Source of the DNA: Rhizobiales bacterium CCH10-E5
GTDB taxonomy: Bacteria > Pseudomonadota > Alphaproteobacteria > Rhizobiales > Beijerinckiaceae
Reading direction: 5' to 3'
Length of the DNA: 64,000 bases
NCBI GenBank assembly: GCA_001556125.1
Contig: LSIG01000034.1
Coordinates: forward strand, 3,231-67,230
The notes beneath the pieces are model-generated. The model worked only from the letters and a program-made list of their open reading frames with translations, did not search any database and was not told the origin of the DNA. Every line of letters begins with the position of its first letter. Position 1 is the first letter of the stretch. The translations under genes and the position numbers were made by a program. Below, piece after piece: positions 34,973-42,870 of this stretch.

Positions 34973-35578
34973 ATGGCCGGCCCGATCACCGACATTGCCG
35001 CGACCGCCCTGCTGATCGTCGACCTGCAGAACGACTTCATCCATCGAGACGGCGCCTATGCGAAGGGCGGCGCCGCCTCGCCCGAGGCGCAGGCGCTGCC
35101 CGGCCGGCTGCTGCCGCTGGTCGAGCGCTTTCGCGCACAGGGCGGGCTGGTGGCGGCGACGCAGTTCACGCTGGTGCCGGGCCGCGGCGGCGAGCCGCTG
35201 ATCTCGCCGCATCTCAAGCGGATGCGGCCCTTCCTGAAGCGCGGCGACTTCCTGCCCGGCGGCTGGGGCCACCGCGTCGTCGACGCGCTGCAGCCGATCG
35301 ACGTATCGGTCGAAAAGATCGCCTATTCCGCGTTCTACCAGACCCGGCTGGAGTGGGTTCTGCGCAAGCTCGGCATCGCGCACCTCGTCGTTGCCGGCAT
35401 CGTCACCAATGGCGGCGTCGCCTCGACCGTCCGCGACGCCCATGTCCGCGATCTCGACGTGACCGTGCTCGAGGATGGCTGCGCGGCTCCCACGCCGACC
35501 ATGCATGCGGAGGCGATCGCGGCGCTGAAACCCGTCGCGCGGATCGCCACCATCGCCGGGGTGATCGCCGAGTTATGA
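34973..35578 (+). CDS. Isochorismatase-fold hydrolase lacking the catalytic cysteine
   Basis: The product is 201 residues with the Rossmann-like isochorismatase fold. Asp17 in VDLQNDF and Lys115 in VEKIAYSAF are at the usual catalytic positions. The nucleophilic cysteine expected in the TNxCVxST segment is Gly148: the sequence reads VTNGGVASTVRDA. Cysteine amidohydrolases (nicotinamidase, N-carbamoylsarcosine and maleamate amidohydrolases) need that residue, whereas true isochorismatases such as PhzD lack it. It may therefore hydrolyse an ether or enol-type bond, or act on a hydrated substrate. Another cysteine, in LEDGCAAPTP, is too far along the chain to substitute. It overlaps the following flavoprotein gene by four bases. 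Confidence 0.85.
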   Translation: MAGPITDIAATALLIVDLQNDFIHRDGAYAKGGAASPEAQALPGRLLPLVERFRAQGGLVAATQFTLVPGRGGEPLISPHLKRMRPFLKRGDFLPGGWGHRVVDALQPIDVSVEKIAYSAFYQTRLEWVLRKLGIAHLVVAGIVTNGGVASTVRDAHVRDLDVTVLEDGCAAPTPTMHAEAIAALKPVARIATIAGVIAEL

Positions 35579-36993
35579 GTGCCGTGACCGCCGTCCTTCC
35601 GGCCGCGGGCCGCTCCTTCGACGCCGAGGCCGACGTCCTGATCATCGGCGCCGGCGCCGCCGGGCTGGTCGCCGCGCTTGCCGCCAGCGAGGCGGGCGCC
35701 GAGGTCGTCGTCGTCGAGCGCGACGCGCTGCCGAGCGGCTCGACCGCACTCTCGGCCGGCCTGATCCCGGCCGCAGCGACCCGCTTCCAGCGCGCCGCCG
35801 GCATCGAGGACAGTGCCGAACTGTTCGCAGCCGACATCATGGCCAAGGCCGGGAACGAGCCCGATCCCGCCATCGTTTGGCGTCTCACCGCGCATGTCGG
35901 CCCGGTGCTGGAATGGCTCGCCGATCGCCACGGCCTGCCCTTCGATGTCGTGACGAACTTCTCCTATCCGGGCCATTCCGCCCGCCGCATGCACGGCCTG
36001 CCGAAGCGCACCGGCTCGGAGCTGGTCGACCGGCTGCGCGAAGCAGCAGAGGCCCGCGACATCCCGATCCTGACCGGGTTTCGCGCCACCACGCTCTTCA
36101 CCGACCCTGCCGGCCGCGTCGCCGGCATCGCGGGCACCCGCCCCGGCGGCGGCGAGGAGCAGATCGGCTGCCGGGCGCTGGTGCTCGCCTGCAACGGCTA
36201 TGGCGGCAACCGCGCTATCGTCGCGAAACACATCCCCGAAATGGTCGACGCGCTCTGGTTCGGCCATTCCGGCAATGAGGGCGACGCCGTGCTTTGGGGC
36301 GATGCGCTCGGCGCCGACCTCGTCGCCATGTCGGGGCATCAGGGCCACGGCTCCGTCGCCCACCCCCACGGCATCCTGATCACCTGGGCGACGATCATGG
36401 AGGGCGGGTTCCAGGTCAATGCCCGGGGCGAGCGCTTCTCCGACGAAAGCCATGGCTATTCGGAACAGGCGGCAACCGTCCTCGGCCAGCCCGGCGGCAA
36501 GGCCTGGACGATCTTCGACGGCCGCATCGCGGCCATCGCCCGGCAGTTCGAGGACTTCCGCAACGCCGAGGCGCAGGGCGCCATCGTGCAGGCGCAGGAC
36601 ATCGCCAGCCTTGCCCGGATGCTCGGCCTGCCGCCCGATGCCCTGGCGGCGACGGCGGCTGAGGTCGAGGCGCTGAAGCAGGGCAATGGCAGCGACCGCT
36701 TCGGCCGCGACTTCCGCGGTGCGCAGCCTTTGGCGGCTCCGTTCTGCGCCGTCGCTGTCACCGGGGCCCTCTTCCACACCCAGGGCGGCCTGAGGATCGA
36801 CCCGCACGCCCGCGTGCTACGACCGGACGGATCCGCCTTCGCCAATCTCTTCGCCTGTGGCGGCGCGGCAGTCGGCGTGTCGGGCCGCCGTGCCTCCGGC
36901 TATCTCTCGGGCAACGGGCTGCTGACGGCGGTCGGGCTGGGCGAGATCGCCGGGCGGGAAGCCGCGCGCTTGGCATCGGTCGACCCGGCCTGA
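35575..36993 (+). CDS. FAD-dependent oxidoreductase, fumarate reductase/tricarballylate dehydrogenase-like
   Basis: The flavoprotein has 472 residues. The FAD dinucleotide motif is VLIIGAGAAGLVAALAASEAG (near residue 25), followed by the family motif SGSTALSAGLI. Catalytic-region segments are FSYPGHSARRMHG and, late in the chain, GALFHTQGGLRIDPHA and the FAD-closing ASGYLSGNGL. No heme or Tat signal is visible, so it is a soluble single-domain member like tricarballylate dehydrogenase (TcuA) rather than a flavocytochrome. It probably introduces or removes a double bond next to carboxylates, which would fit the hydratase and lyase of the cluster. It is the last gene of the operon; a 347-base gap follows. 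Confidence 0.87.
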   Translation: MSAVTAVLPAAGRSFDAEADVLIIGAGAAGLVAALAASEAGAEVVVVERDALPSGSTALSAGLIPAAATRFQRAAGIEDSAELFAADIMAKAGNEPDPAIVWRLTAHVGPVLEWLADRHGLPFDVVTNFSYPGHSARRMHGLPKRTGSELVDRLREAAEARDIPILTGFRATTLFTDPAGRVAGIAGTRPGGGEEQIGCRALVLACNGYGGNRAIVAKHIPEMVDALWFGHSGNEGDAVLWGDALGADLVAMSGHQGHGSVAHPHGILITWATIMEGGFQVNARGERFSDESHGYSEQAATVLGQPGGKAWTIFDGRIAAIARQFEDFRNAEAQGAIVQAQDIASLARMLGLPPDALAATAAEVEALKQGNGSDRFGRDFRGAQPLAAPFCAVAVTGALFHTQGGLRIDPHARVLRPDGSAFANLFACGGAAVGVSGRRASGYLSGNGLLTAVGLGEIAGREAARLASVDPA

Positions 36994-37340
36994 GACATCG
37001 TCGGCGCATGGCCGGTTCGACAGCGGGGCTCTCAGGGCGATCGACCGAACGCGATGGCTCATGATTGCGAGGCGCGGATTCGTGATGATCCGCGAGCGGC
37101 GACGCAGAGCATCAGCGCAAACACCTGCAATCATTTGCAAATTGGCGGCGCGTCGGCGTGGCTCAGGCTCCCCGATATGTCCTCATCCAGAGGGACATCC
37201 TTGCCGGCGACCCTTGCCTGAACCGCAACAGCGCCATTTATGATCAACGCGGACGAAGCGACACGCTGCGGCAGAGCCTCACCCCTGAGCCATGCTGCCG
37301 TCCGCCCCTTCGATGACCGAGCCAGCAAGGAGACGTCGCG
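36994..37340. other. Intergenic region of 347 bases with a palindrome and a weak hairpin
   Basis: No convincing ORF is present. CGCGGAT and ATCCGCG (37073-37094) form a 7-bp stem with an 8-base loop and could weakly terminate the upstream operon, though no T-run follows. TGCAATCATTTGCA at 37126-37139 is a clean palindrome (arms TGCAA and TTGCA) resembling a LacI-type operator with CA in place of the central CG. The rest holds nothing I can assign. Confidence 0.4.
37126..37139. promoter_or_regulatory. Palindromic site, possible operator for the dioxygenase-like operon
   Basis: TGCAA and TTGCA flank TCAT, a 14-bp inverted repeat in an A/T-richer patch about 200 bases before the TTG start at 37341. 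It differs from the LacI-family consensus at one fixed base. It is not a copy of the operators at 815 and 3509, so a different regulator is likely. Function is inferred. Confidence 0.3.
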
Positions 37341-37841
37341 TTGAGCCAGGACCGATCGACCCGCCGCGCCTTTCTCGCCAGCGGCTCCGCCCTTGCGGGC
37401 GCCGCGCTCCTGACCGGAGCACCCGGCCTGCTGTTGCCCGCCCGGGCGCAGGGGCTGGCCCCCACCCCGACCATGCCGGGCGGCGCCAATAACTACATCC
37501 CCGGCGCCCCGATCGTCAGCCGGATCGGCGGCGGCGGCTTCTGGATGACCGGGACGGTGCGTCGCGCTGGCGACGGCGCGCCGCTGCCCGGCATCCGCAT
37601 CCAGATCTGGGCCCACACCACCGAGGGCCGCGAGAACGACGCTCATAGCCACGGTGCCACGCTCACAGGCGCGGATGGCACGTTCCGCCTGGAAATGCCC
37701 CAGATCATCCCGGCCTTCGGACAGGCGCATGGCCACCTCGCCTATGAGGGCGACGGCTTCAAGACGGTCTTCCTGCGTCCCGTCATGGCCCGCGCGCGCG
37801 ACACCAGCCTCAGCGCCCATTTCGTGCTCCAGCCGGTCTGA
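37341..37841 (+). CDS. Tat-exported intradiol-dioxygenase-like protein
   Basis: The 166-residue protein starts with TTG at 37341, supported by AAGGAG eight bases upstream. The leader has a twin-arginine motif STRRAFLAS, a hydrophobic core and a cleavage site near ARAQ, so it is exported folded. The body resembles the beta-sandwich of intradiol ring-cleavage dioxygenases (GTVRRAGDGAPLPGIRIQIWAH and LTGADGTFRLEMP), but it is shorter than catechol or protocatechuate dioxygenases and the usual GRY tyrosine of the iron site is missing. Histidines in HTT, HSH and AHGH are candidate metal ligands. It stands five bases before a ferric-reductase-like membrane protein, so the two probably form an extracytoplasmic redox pair. 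Confidence 0.75.
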   Translation: MSQDRSTRRAFLASGSALAGAALLTGAPGLLLPARAQGLAPTPTMPGGANNYIPGAPIVSRIGGGGFWMTGTVRRAGDGAPLPGIRIQIWAHTTEGRENDAHSHGATLTGADGTFRLEMPQIIPAFGQAHGHLAYEGDGFKTVFLRPVMARARDTSLSAHFVLQPV

Positions 37842-37846
37842 GCGGC

Positions 37847-38476
37847 TTGGCCTCGCTTCGGGGACCCCTGATCTGGGGGCTGCTCATCCTCGCCGTCACG
37901 GTACCGATTGCGCTCGCGGCCGGGAGTCCTCTGCTCGCCTGGCGCGACGGCGTCTACATTGCATCGGGCTTCGCCGGCATCCTCGCTTTGGCCTTGCTGC
38001 TCTTGCAGCCCCTTCTGGCGGGCGGCGCATTGCCCGGCCTGCCGGCCCGGCGGGGCAGGCGCCTGCATGGCTGGATCGGCGCGGCCCTTGTCGCGCTGAT
38101 CGTCCTGCACGTCGTGGGGCTATGGGTGACGAGCCCTCCCGACGTCGTCGATGCGCTGCTCTTCGTCTCGCCGACGCCGTTCTCAGCCTGGGGCGTCGTC
38201 GCCATGTGGGCGTTGTTCGCCTCGGCGGCGCTGGCGGCGTGGCGGTTCCGCTTTCGGCTCGCCCCAAGGACATGGCGCCTCGCCCATTCCCTCCTCGCGG
38301 TCGTCATCGTCATCGGCAGCGTCGTCCATGCCTGGCTCGTCGACGGGACAATGGAGCCATTCTCGAAAGCGGCGTTTTGTCTGCTCGTGCTGCTGGCGAC
38401 GGCATGGGTGATCCGCGATCGGCGCGCCTGGGCGCTGCTCCGGCGAAACCGGCGCCCCGCCGACCGCTCGGCCTGA
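37847..38476 (+). CDS. Ferric-reductase-like transmembrane protein
   Basis: The product is about 209 residues with six predicted membrane helices, of the ferric reductase-like transmembrane domain family (heme b electron carriers related to MsrQ and NADPH oxidases). Paired histidines for heme are visible: LHGW and VLHVVG in one region, and RLAHSLL and VVHAWL in another. The likely start is TTG at 37847, five bases after the dioxygenase-like stop. There is no FAD/NAD domain, so electrons would come from quinol or another partner. Coupling with the Tat-exported gene upstream suggests delivery of electrons to it. Confidence 0.78.
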   Translation: MASLRGPLIWGLLILAVTVPIALAAGSPLLAWRDGVYIASGFAGILALALLLLQPLLAGGALPGLPARRGRRLHGWIGAALVALIVLHVVGLWVTSPPDVVDALLFVSPTPFSAWGVVAMWALFASAALAAWRFRFRLAPRTWRLAHSLLAVVIVIGSVVHAWLVDGTMEPFSKAAFCLLVLLATAWVIRDRRAWALLRRNRRPADRSA

Positions 38477-38657
38477 GAGGCCCTGAAGGGGCTGCAACCG
38501 GGCCCCTCCCGAGATCGATGCAAGCTTTGGACTTTTCGGAGGCGGCCTGTTCGCGGCCAATGGCCGGGTCCGACTCGCCGAGCCGATCCTGCCGATGCCT
38601 TGCCTTCCCGAAGCCCGATGCGCCCGAACCCGCAGAAACCTCTGCCGGGCCGGCCGA

Positions 38658-41600
38658 ATGGTGGGGATGCGGGTCAGACGGCGTGATCGGCGCGGCCGCC
38701 TCTGCGGCGGTCTCCTGTTCGTCCTGCTGGCCCACCCCGCACAGGCCCAGTCGAACGGCAATGTCGGCGGCTTCGCCGAGATCGGCACCAGCAATCCCTA
38801 CCCCTATTCCAGCCTCACCTTCATCGGAACGGCCGGCCATCTGCGGGCCATCAGTGATCTCGACCTGGGAAGCCAGGTCGCAACGGAGATCGGGGCAGAG
38901 GGGCGATTGTCCGCCGCGACCGGAACCCGGATGATCGTCAATCTCGACTGGCTCCGCTCGAATTCGGTCCTTTACCTCGGCTCGGCGACCGACCGGGGAC
39001 AGATCGAGGTGCAATCCTGGAGCGGGCGCTGGAACAGCTCGGCACGGCTGGTGATCGATGGCGGGACGGTCGTCGCCAACACCGCCGGGTTTGCCGGCCT
39101 GAACGAGCTGGTCGAATACATCGCTTCCGTCACCATCAGCAACGGCGCGACGCTTTATCTGGGCAGCCAGAACACGACGATCCGCCGCCTGGAAGGCAAT
39201 GGCCAGATCGGTTTGGCCGGAGCCAATCTGACCATCCGCGGCGGAACCTTCTCGACCGGCATCACCGGGGCCTCGACGCTGACCTTCTCGGGCGACAGCA
39301 CCTGGACCGGGACCGGCTCCAGCGTCGGGACGCTCGCGGTCCTCTCGGGCGTGACGCTGACGACCAGCAACCCGGCGGCGGTCGAAAACACGACGGCGCT
39401 GCGGGTCGACGGGACCTACGCGCTCAATTCGGCGCTGGCCGTGGACGGGCTTTCCGGGAGCGGCACCATCGCCCTCGGGACGGGCTCCAGGCTGACGGCC
39501 GGCTCGCAGAATGCCAGTTCGACCTTCGACGGCACCATCTCCGGCAGTGGCGGCGGGCTGACCAAGGCGGGCACCGGGACGCTGACCCTGACCGGCGCGA
39601 GCAGCTATACGGGCGCCACCATCGTCGAGGCGGGGACGCTGGCGATGGGCCGCGTCAACGCCTTGCCGACGACCAGCCCCGTCACGATCAATGGCGGAAC
39701 CTGGTCGCTGGCCGGCTATGACCAGACGGCGTCCAGCCTGAGCGGAGGTCCTTTCGGCACGGTTTCGCTCGGCGGCGCCCGGCTGACATTGGGGGGCGGA
39801 GCCGACAGCGCGTATCAAGGCACCATCACCGGCACCGGCGGCCTGACGAAGATCGGCGGCAACCGGCAGGAGCTGTACGGCTCCACCACCTATTCCGGGC
39901 CGACCGTGGTGTCCGGCGGCTTGCTCCGGCTCTACGGCACGCTGCCGAATTCGCGGTCGATCACCGTCCATGCCGGCGCCGAACTCGATGCCGCGACGGC
40001 CAATGCCCTCTCGACGCAGGCCCGCGTGACGCTGACCGGAAGCAACGCCACATTGCGGATCGGCGGCGACCAGAGCATCGGAGCCCTCGACGGCACGAGC
40101 GGCGCGCGGGTGCTGTTCGGCGCCGGGCGGACGCTGACGCTGGGCGGCGGCAATGCCGATGGCAGCTTCGCCGGCACCCTCGGCGGCGATGGCCGGGGCA
40201 GCCTCACCAAGGTCGGCAGCGGAACCGTCACGCTGTCGGGGACAAGCGGGTACCAGGGCGCGACGCTCGTGAACGCCGGCACGCTGGTGGTCAACGGCTC
40301 GATCGCCGCCTCCTCCGGCGTCACGCTGAATGCCGGGGCCTTCCTTGGCGGCTCCGGCACGGTGCCGAGCGTCACCGTCGCGGGCGGAACGCTATCGCCC
40401 GGCAATTCGCCGGGGACGCTGACCATCGCCGGCGACCTGACCCTCGACGCCGCCTCGACCTACCGGGCGGAAATCCAGGGCGCCGTGTCGGACCGGCTGA
40501 GCGTTACCGGCACAGCGGCGCTGGCGGGGCGGCTGCAGCTCGTTCCGCTCGGCGGCAGCTTCACGTTCAACAGCCCCTATACGCTGCTTACGGCGGCGGG
40601 CGGGCGCAGCGGCAGCTTCGGCACGGTCGAGACCATCGGCTCCTTCGGTGACGGCGTGACCTCGACGGTGAGCTACACCGCGCAGGATGTGCAACTCACC
40701 CTGGCTCCCAAGCCGCTCGTCCCGATCGTCGATCCCGCGCCGACGCCCTCGCCCTCTCCCGGGGATTCCGGCACGAGCCCGGGCACTCCGGCAACCTCCC
40801 CGGGCTCCTCGGCCGGAACCGTGCCCACGCTCTCCGGCGCGGCCGCACCGAACGTCGTCGCCATCGCCTCGCGGATCGACGATGCGGTCGCGAGGGGCGT
40901 CGATGTCTCCCGGTTCTTCCCGATCTACAATCTGCCGGCCGCGGCCATCCCGGCCGCGGTCAACCAGCTTTCGGGCGAGATCCATACGGCGGCTCCGGCG
41001 ATCGACCGGCGCCTCGCGGACCGGTTTCTCGGCACGATGCTGAACGCAGGCTTCGGCCAACGGCTGCGGCCCGGCGGCCTCGGACCCGGCCGCGCCGGCT
41101 ACAGCGCCGCGTCCGCGCCCGGCTTCGACGACGCGACCGCGGCTTCGCGTCTGGAAGCGCCCCGCTTCGCCCTGTGGGGCACCGCTTCCGGCGGGGCCGG
41201 TCGCAGCGAGGGTTCGCTTCGCAGCGGCACGGCGCGGCGCGCGCTCGACGAGATGCAGTTCGCCGTGGGGGCCGATGCGAGGCTGGGGACCGACGCCGTC
41301 ATCGGTGTCGCCATCGGCGGGGCCCGCGGGCGGGCCTCACTGCCGGGCGGGCTCGGCCGGATCGAGAGCGAAGGCGTCCAGTTCGGCGTCTACGGTCTGG
41401 CGCGGATCGGCCGGCTGGAACTTGGAGCCGCCGCCGCCTTCGGCCGCAGCGACCACAGCGTCTCGCGCAGCGTTCCGGCTCTCGGCGGGGGGCTGACAGC
41501 GTCCTATGCCAGTACGCAATGGAGCGGGCGGCTGCAGGCCAGCCTGCCGGTTCTAAGTGCCGGCGGCTTCAGCCTTTCGCCCGTCGCCGCGCTGCAGCGT

Positions 41601-42002
41601 GTCACCATCCGCACGCCCGCCTTCGTCGAGCGCTCGGCGTTCGACGAGAGCGCCGCTGCGCTTGCGGTCGCCGGGCGCCGGGACGCCGGGACCCGGGCAG
41701 AGCTCGGCCTCCAGCTCGAGGCGGAAACGGCGATCGGCGGCCTGCCGGCGTCCGGTTTTCTGCGCGCCTCCTGGGCCCGCGCTTTCGACGGTGAAGCCCG
41801 GATCGCCGCGAGCTTCACCGCCCTACCGGGCCTGGGCTTCGTCGCCCGCGGAGCGCCGACGCCCCGCAACAGCGCGCTCGTCTCGGCTGGTCTGGAGGTA
41901 AGGCTGTCCGAGCGCCTCGCGATCGGCCTGCGTGGCGACGGTGAGGTCTCCGCTACGGGCAGCCATTACAGCGGCATGGGCCAGATCCGGCTCAGCTTCT
42001 GA
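38658..42002 (+). CDS. Autotransporter outer-membrane beta-barrel protein with PATR repeats
   Basis: The protein is about 1,110 residues. An arginine-rich start is followed by a hydrophobic signal (CGGLLFVLLAHPAQAQ). ATG at 38658 or 38667 fits; the open frame extends to 38595. The passenger is glycine/threonine/serine-rich with at least three autotransporter-associated beta-strand repeats of the type LTKAGTGTLTLTG followed by YTGATIVEAGTL, and a conserved SPGNSPGTLTIAGDLTLD. A proline/serine-rich linker (PTPSPSPGDSGTSPG) leads to a beta-barrel domain of about 270 residues ending MGQIRLSF, with the terminal phenylalanine needed for outer-membrane insertion. It is probably a surface adhesin or similar. 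It is separated by 181 bases from the gene before and appears monocistronic. Confidence 0.9.
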   Translation: MVGMRVRRRDRRGRLCGGLLFVLLAHPAQAQSNGNVGGFAEIGTSNPYPYSSLTFIGTAGHLRAISDLDLGSQVATEIGAEGRLSAATGTRMIVNLDWLRSNSVLYLGSATDRGQIEVQSWSGRWNSSARLVIDGGTVVANTAGFAGLNELVEYIASVTISNGATLYLGSQNTTIRRLEGNGQIGLAGANLTIRGGTFSTGITGASTLTFSGDSTWTGTGSSVGTLAVLSGVTLTTSNPAAVENTTALRVDGTYALNSALAVDGLSGSGTIALGTGSRLTAGSQNASSTFDGTISGSGGGLTKAGTGTLTLTGASSYTGATIVEAGTLAMGRVNALPTTSPVTINGGTWSLAGYDQTASSLSGGPFGTVSLGGARLTLGGGADSAYQGTITGTGGLTKIGGNRQELYGSTTYSGPTVVSGGLLRLYGTLPNSRSITVHAGAELDAATANALSTQARVTLTGSNATLRIGGDQSIGALDGTSGARVLFGAGRTLTLGGGNADGSFAGTLGGDGRGSLTKVGSGTVTLSGTSGYQGATLVNAGTLVVNGSIAASSGVTLNAGAFLGGSGTVPSVTVAGGTLSPGNSPGTLTIAGDLTLDAASTYRAEIQGAVSDRLSVTGTAALAGRLQLVPLGGSFTFNSPYTLLTAAGGRSGSFGTVETIGSFGDGVTSTVSYTAQDVQLTLAPKPLVPIVDPAPTPSPSPGDSGTSPGTPATSPGSSAGTVPTLSGAAAPNVVAIASRIDDAVARGVDVSRFFPIYNLPAAAIPAAVNQLSGEIHTAAPAIDRRLADRFLGTMLNAGFGQRLRPGGLGPGRAGYSAASAPGFDDATAASRLEAPRFALWGTASGGAGRSEGSLRSGTARRALDEMQFAVGADARLGTDAVIGVAIGGARGRASLPGGLGRIESEGVQFGVYGLARIGRLELGAAAAFGRSDHSVSRSVPALGGGLTASYASTQWSGRLQASLPVLSAGGFSLSPVAALQRVTIRTPAFVERSAFDESAAALAVAGRRDAGTRAELGLQLEAETAIGGLPASGFLRASWARAFDGEARIAASFTALPGLGFVARGAPTPRNSALVSAGLEVRLSERLAIGLRGDGEVSATGSHYSGMGQIRLSF

Positions 42003-42024
42003 GGCGGCGCCGACTGCCGCGGCA

Positions 42025-42849
42025 TCAGCCGACGAGAAGAGCGCGGATCGAACGCCAGCTGTCGCCATCGGGGGCGCAGAGCAGCCCGGTCGAGGGCTTG
42101 CCTGGCCGGTAGAGGCTGCCATCGAGCATGCGGGCGTGGCCGCCAGCTTCGCCGAACAGCAGCACGCCGGGCGCATGGTCCCAGGGGTTCAGCCCGCCAT
42201 AGAGCAGGAAATCGCAGCGCCCGGCAGCGGCGAGGCGATACTCCTGCCCACAGCAACGCAGCGACGCCACGCTGGCGAAGGCGGGGAAACGGGCCGGCAG
42301 CGCGCTGCGCATCGGCTCGGGAAAGTACTGCCAGCTCGCCATGCCGTTCATGTCCGCGATGGCGACCGGGCCGCCGGCGCGCAGATCGCGGGATGTGCCG
42401 CCCGAGCTCTCCAGCCAGGCTCCCTCGCCTCGCAAGGCGAGCGCGCTGTCGTTCAGCACGGGATCGTGGATCACTGCTGCCGCGGTCTCGCCCCTCACAA
42501 CGGCCGCGGCCATGACCGCGAAGAGCGGCAGGTCGGAGGCGTAGTTCAGCGTGCCGTCGACCGGATCGATCACGAAGGCGAGCTCCGCCTCCGCCAGCCG
42601 CCCCAGCACGGCCGGGTCGCGTGTCGCGGCCTCCTCTCCGACGAGCAGCGCGCCCGGAAAAGCCCGCTCCAGCTCGGCGAAGATGAAACGCTCGGCCGCC
42701 TCATCGGCCTCCGTCACGAGATCGCCCGGCGCCGCTTTCTCACGCACCTCGCCGGCGGTCAGCCTGCGGAAACGCGGCATGATTTCGCGCCGTGCCGCCT
42801 CGGCGAGGATGCCGTTCAGGCGATCGAGATCGCGCCGCGAAAACATCAT
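42025..42849 (-). CDS. Inositol monophosphatase-family phosphatase
   Basis: The product is about 274 residues, a metal-dependent phosphatase of the IMPase/FBPase superfamily. Metal-binding motifs are present: GEEA (first glutamate), IDPVDGTLNY (the DxxDGT motif), and WDHAPGVLLFGEAGG near the C-terminus. ATGs at 42849 and 42846 or a GTG at 42870 are possible starts; none has a strong Shine-Dalgarno. It is the last gene of the ugp-like operon, following the EEP phosphoesterase. Family substrates include inositol phosphates, histidinol phosphate, PAP and sugar phosphates; here a phosphorylated product of the imported solute is plausible. Confidence 0.87.
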   Translation of the reverse strand: MMFSRRDLDRLNGILAEAARREIMPRFRRLTAGEVREKAAPGDLVTEADEAAERFIFAELERAFPGALLVGEEAATRDPAVLGRLAEAELAFVIDPVDGTLNYASDLPLFAVMAAAVVRGETAAAVIHDPVLNDSALALRGEGAWLESSGGTSRDLRAGGPVAIADMNGMASWQYFPEPMRSALPARFPAFASVASLRCCGQEYRLAAAGRCDFLLYGGLNPWDHAPGVLLFGEAGGHARMLDGSLYRPGKPSTGLLCAPDGDSWRSIRALLVG

Positions 42850-42870
42850 CGCGCGCTCGCGGGCCGGCAC

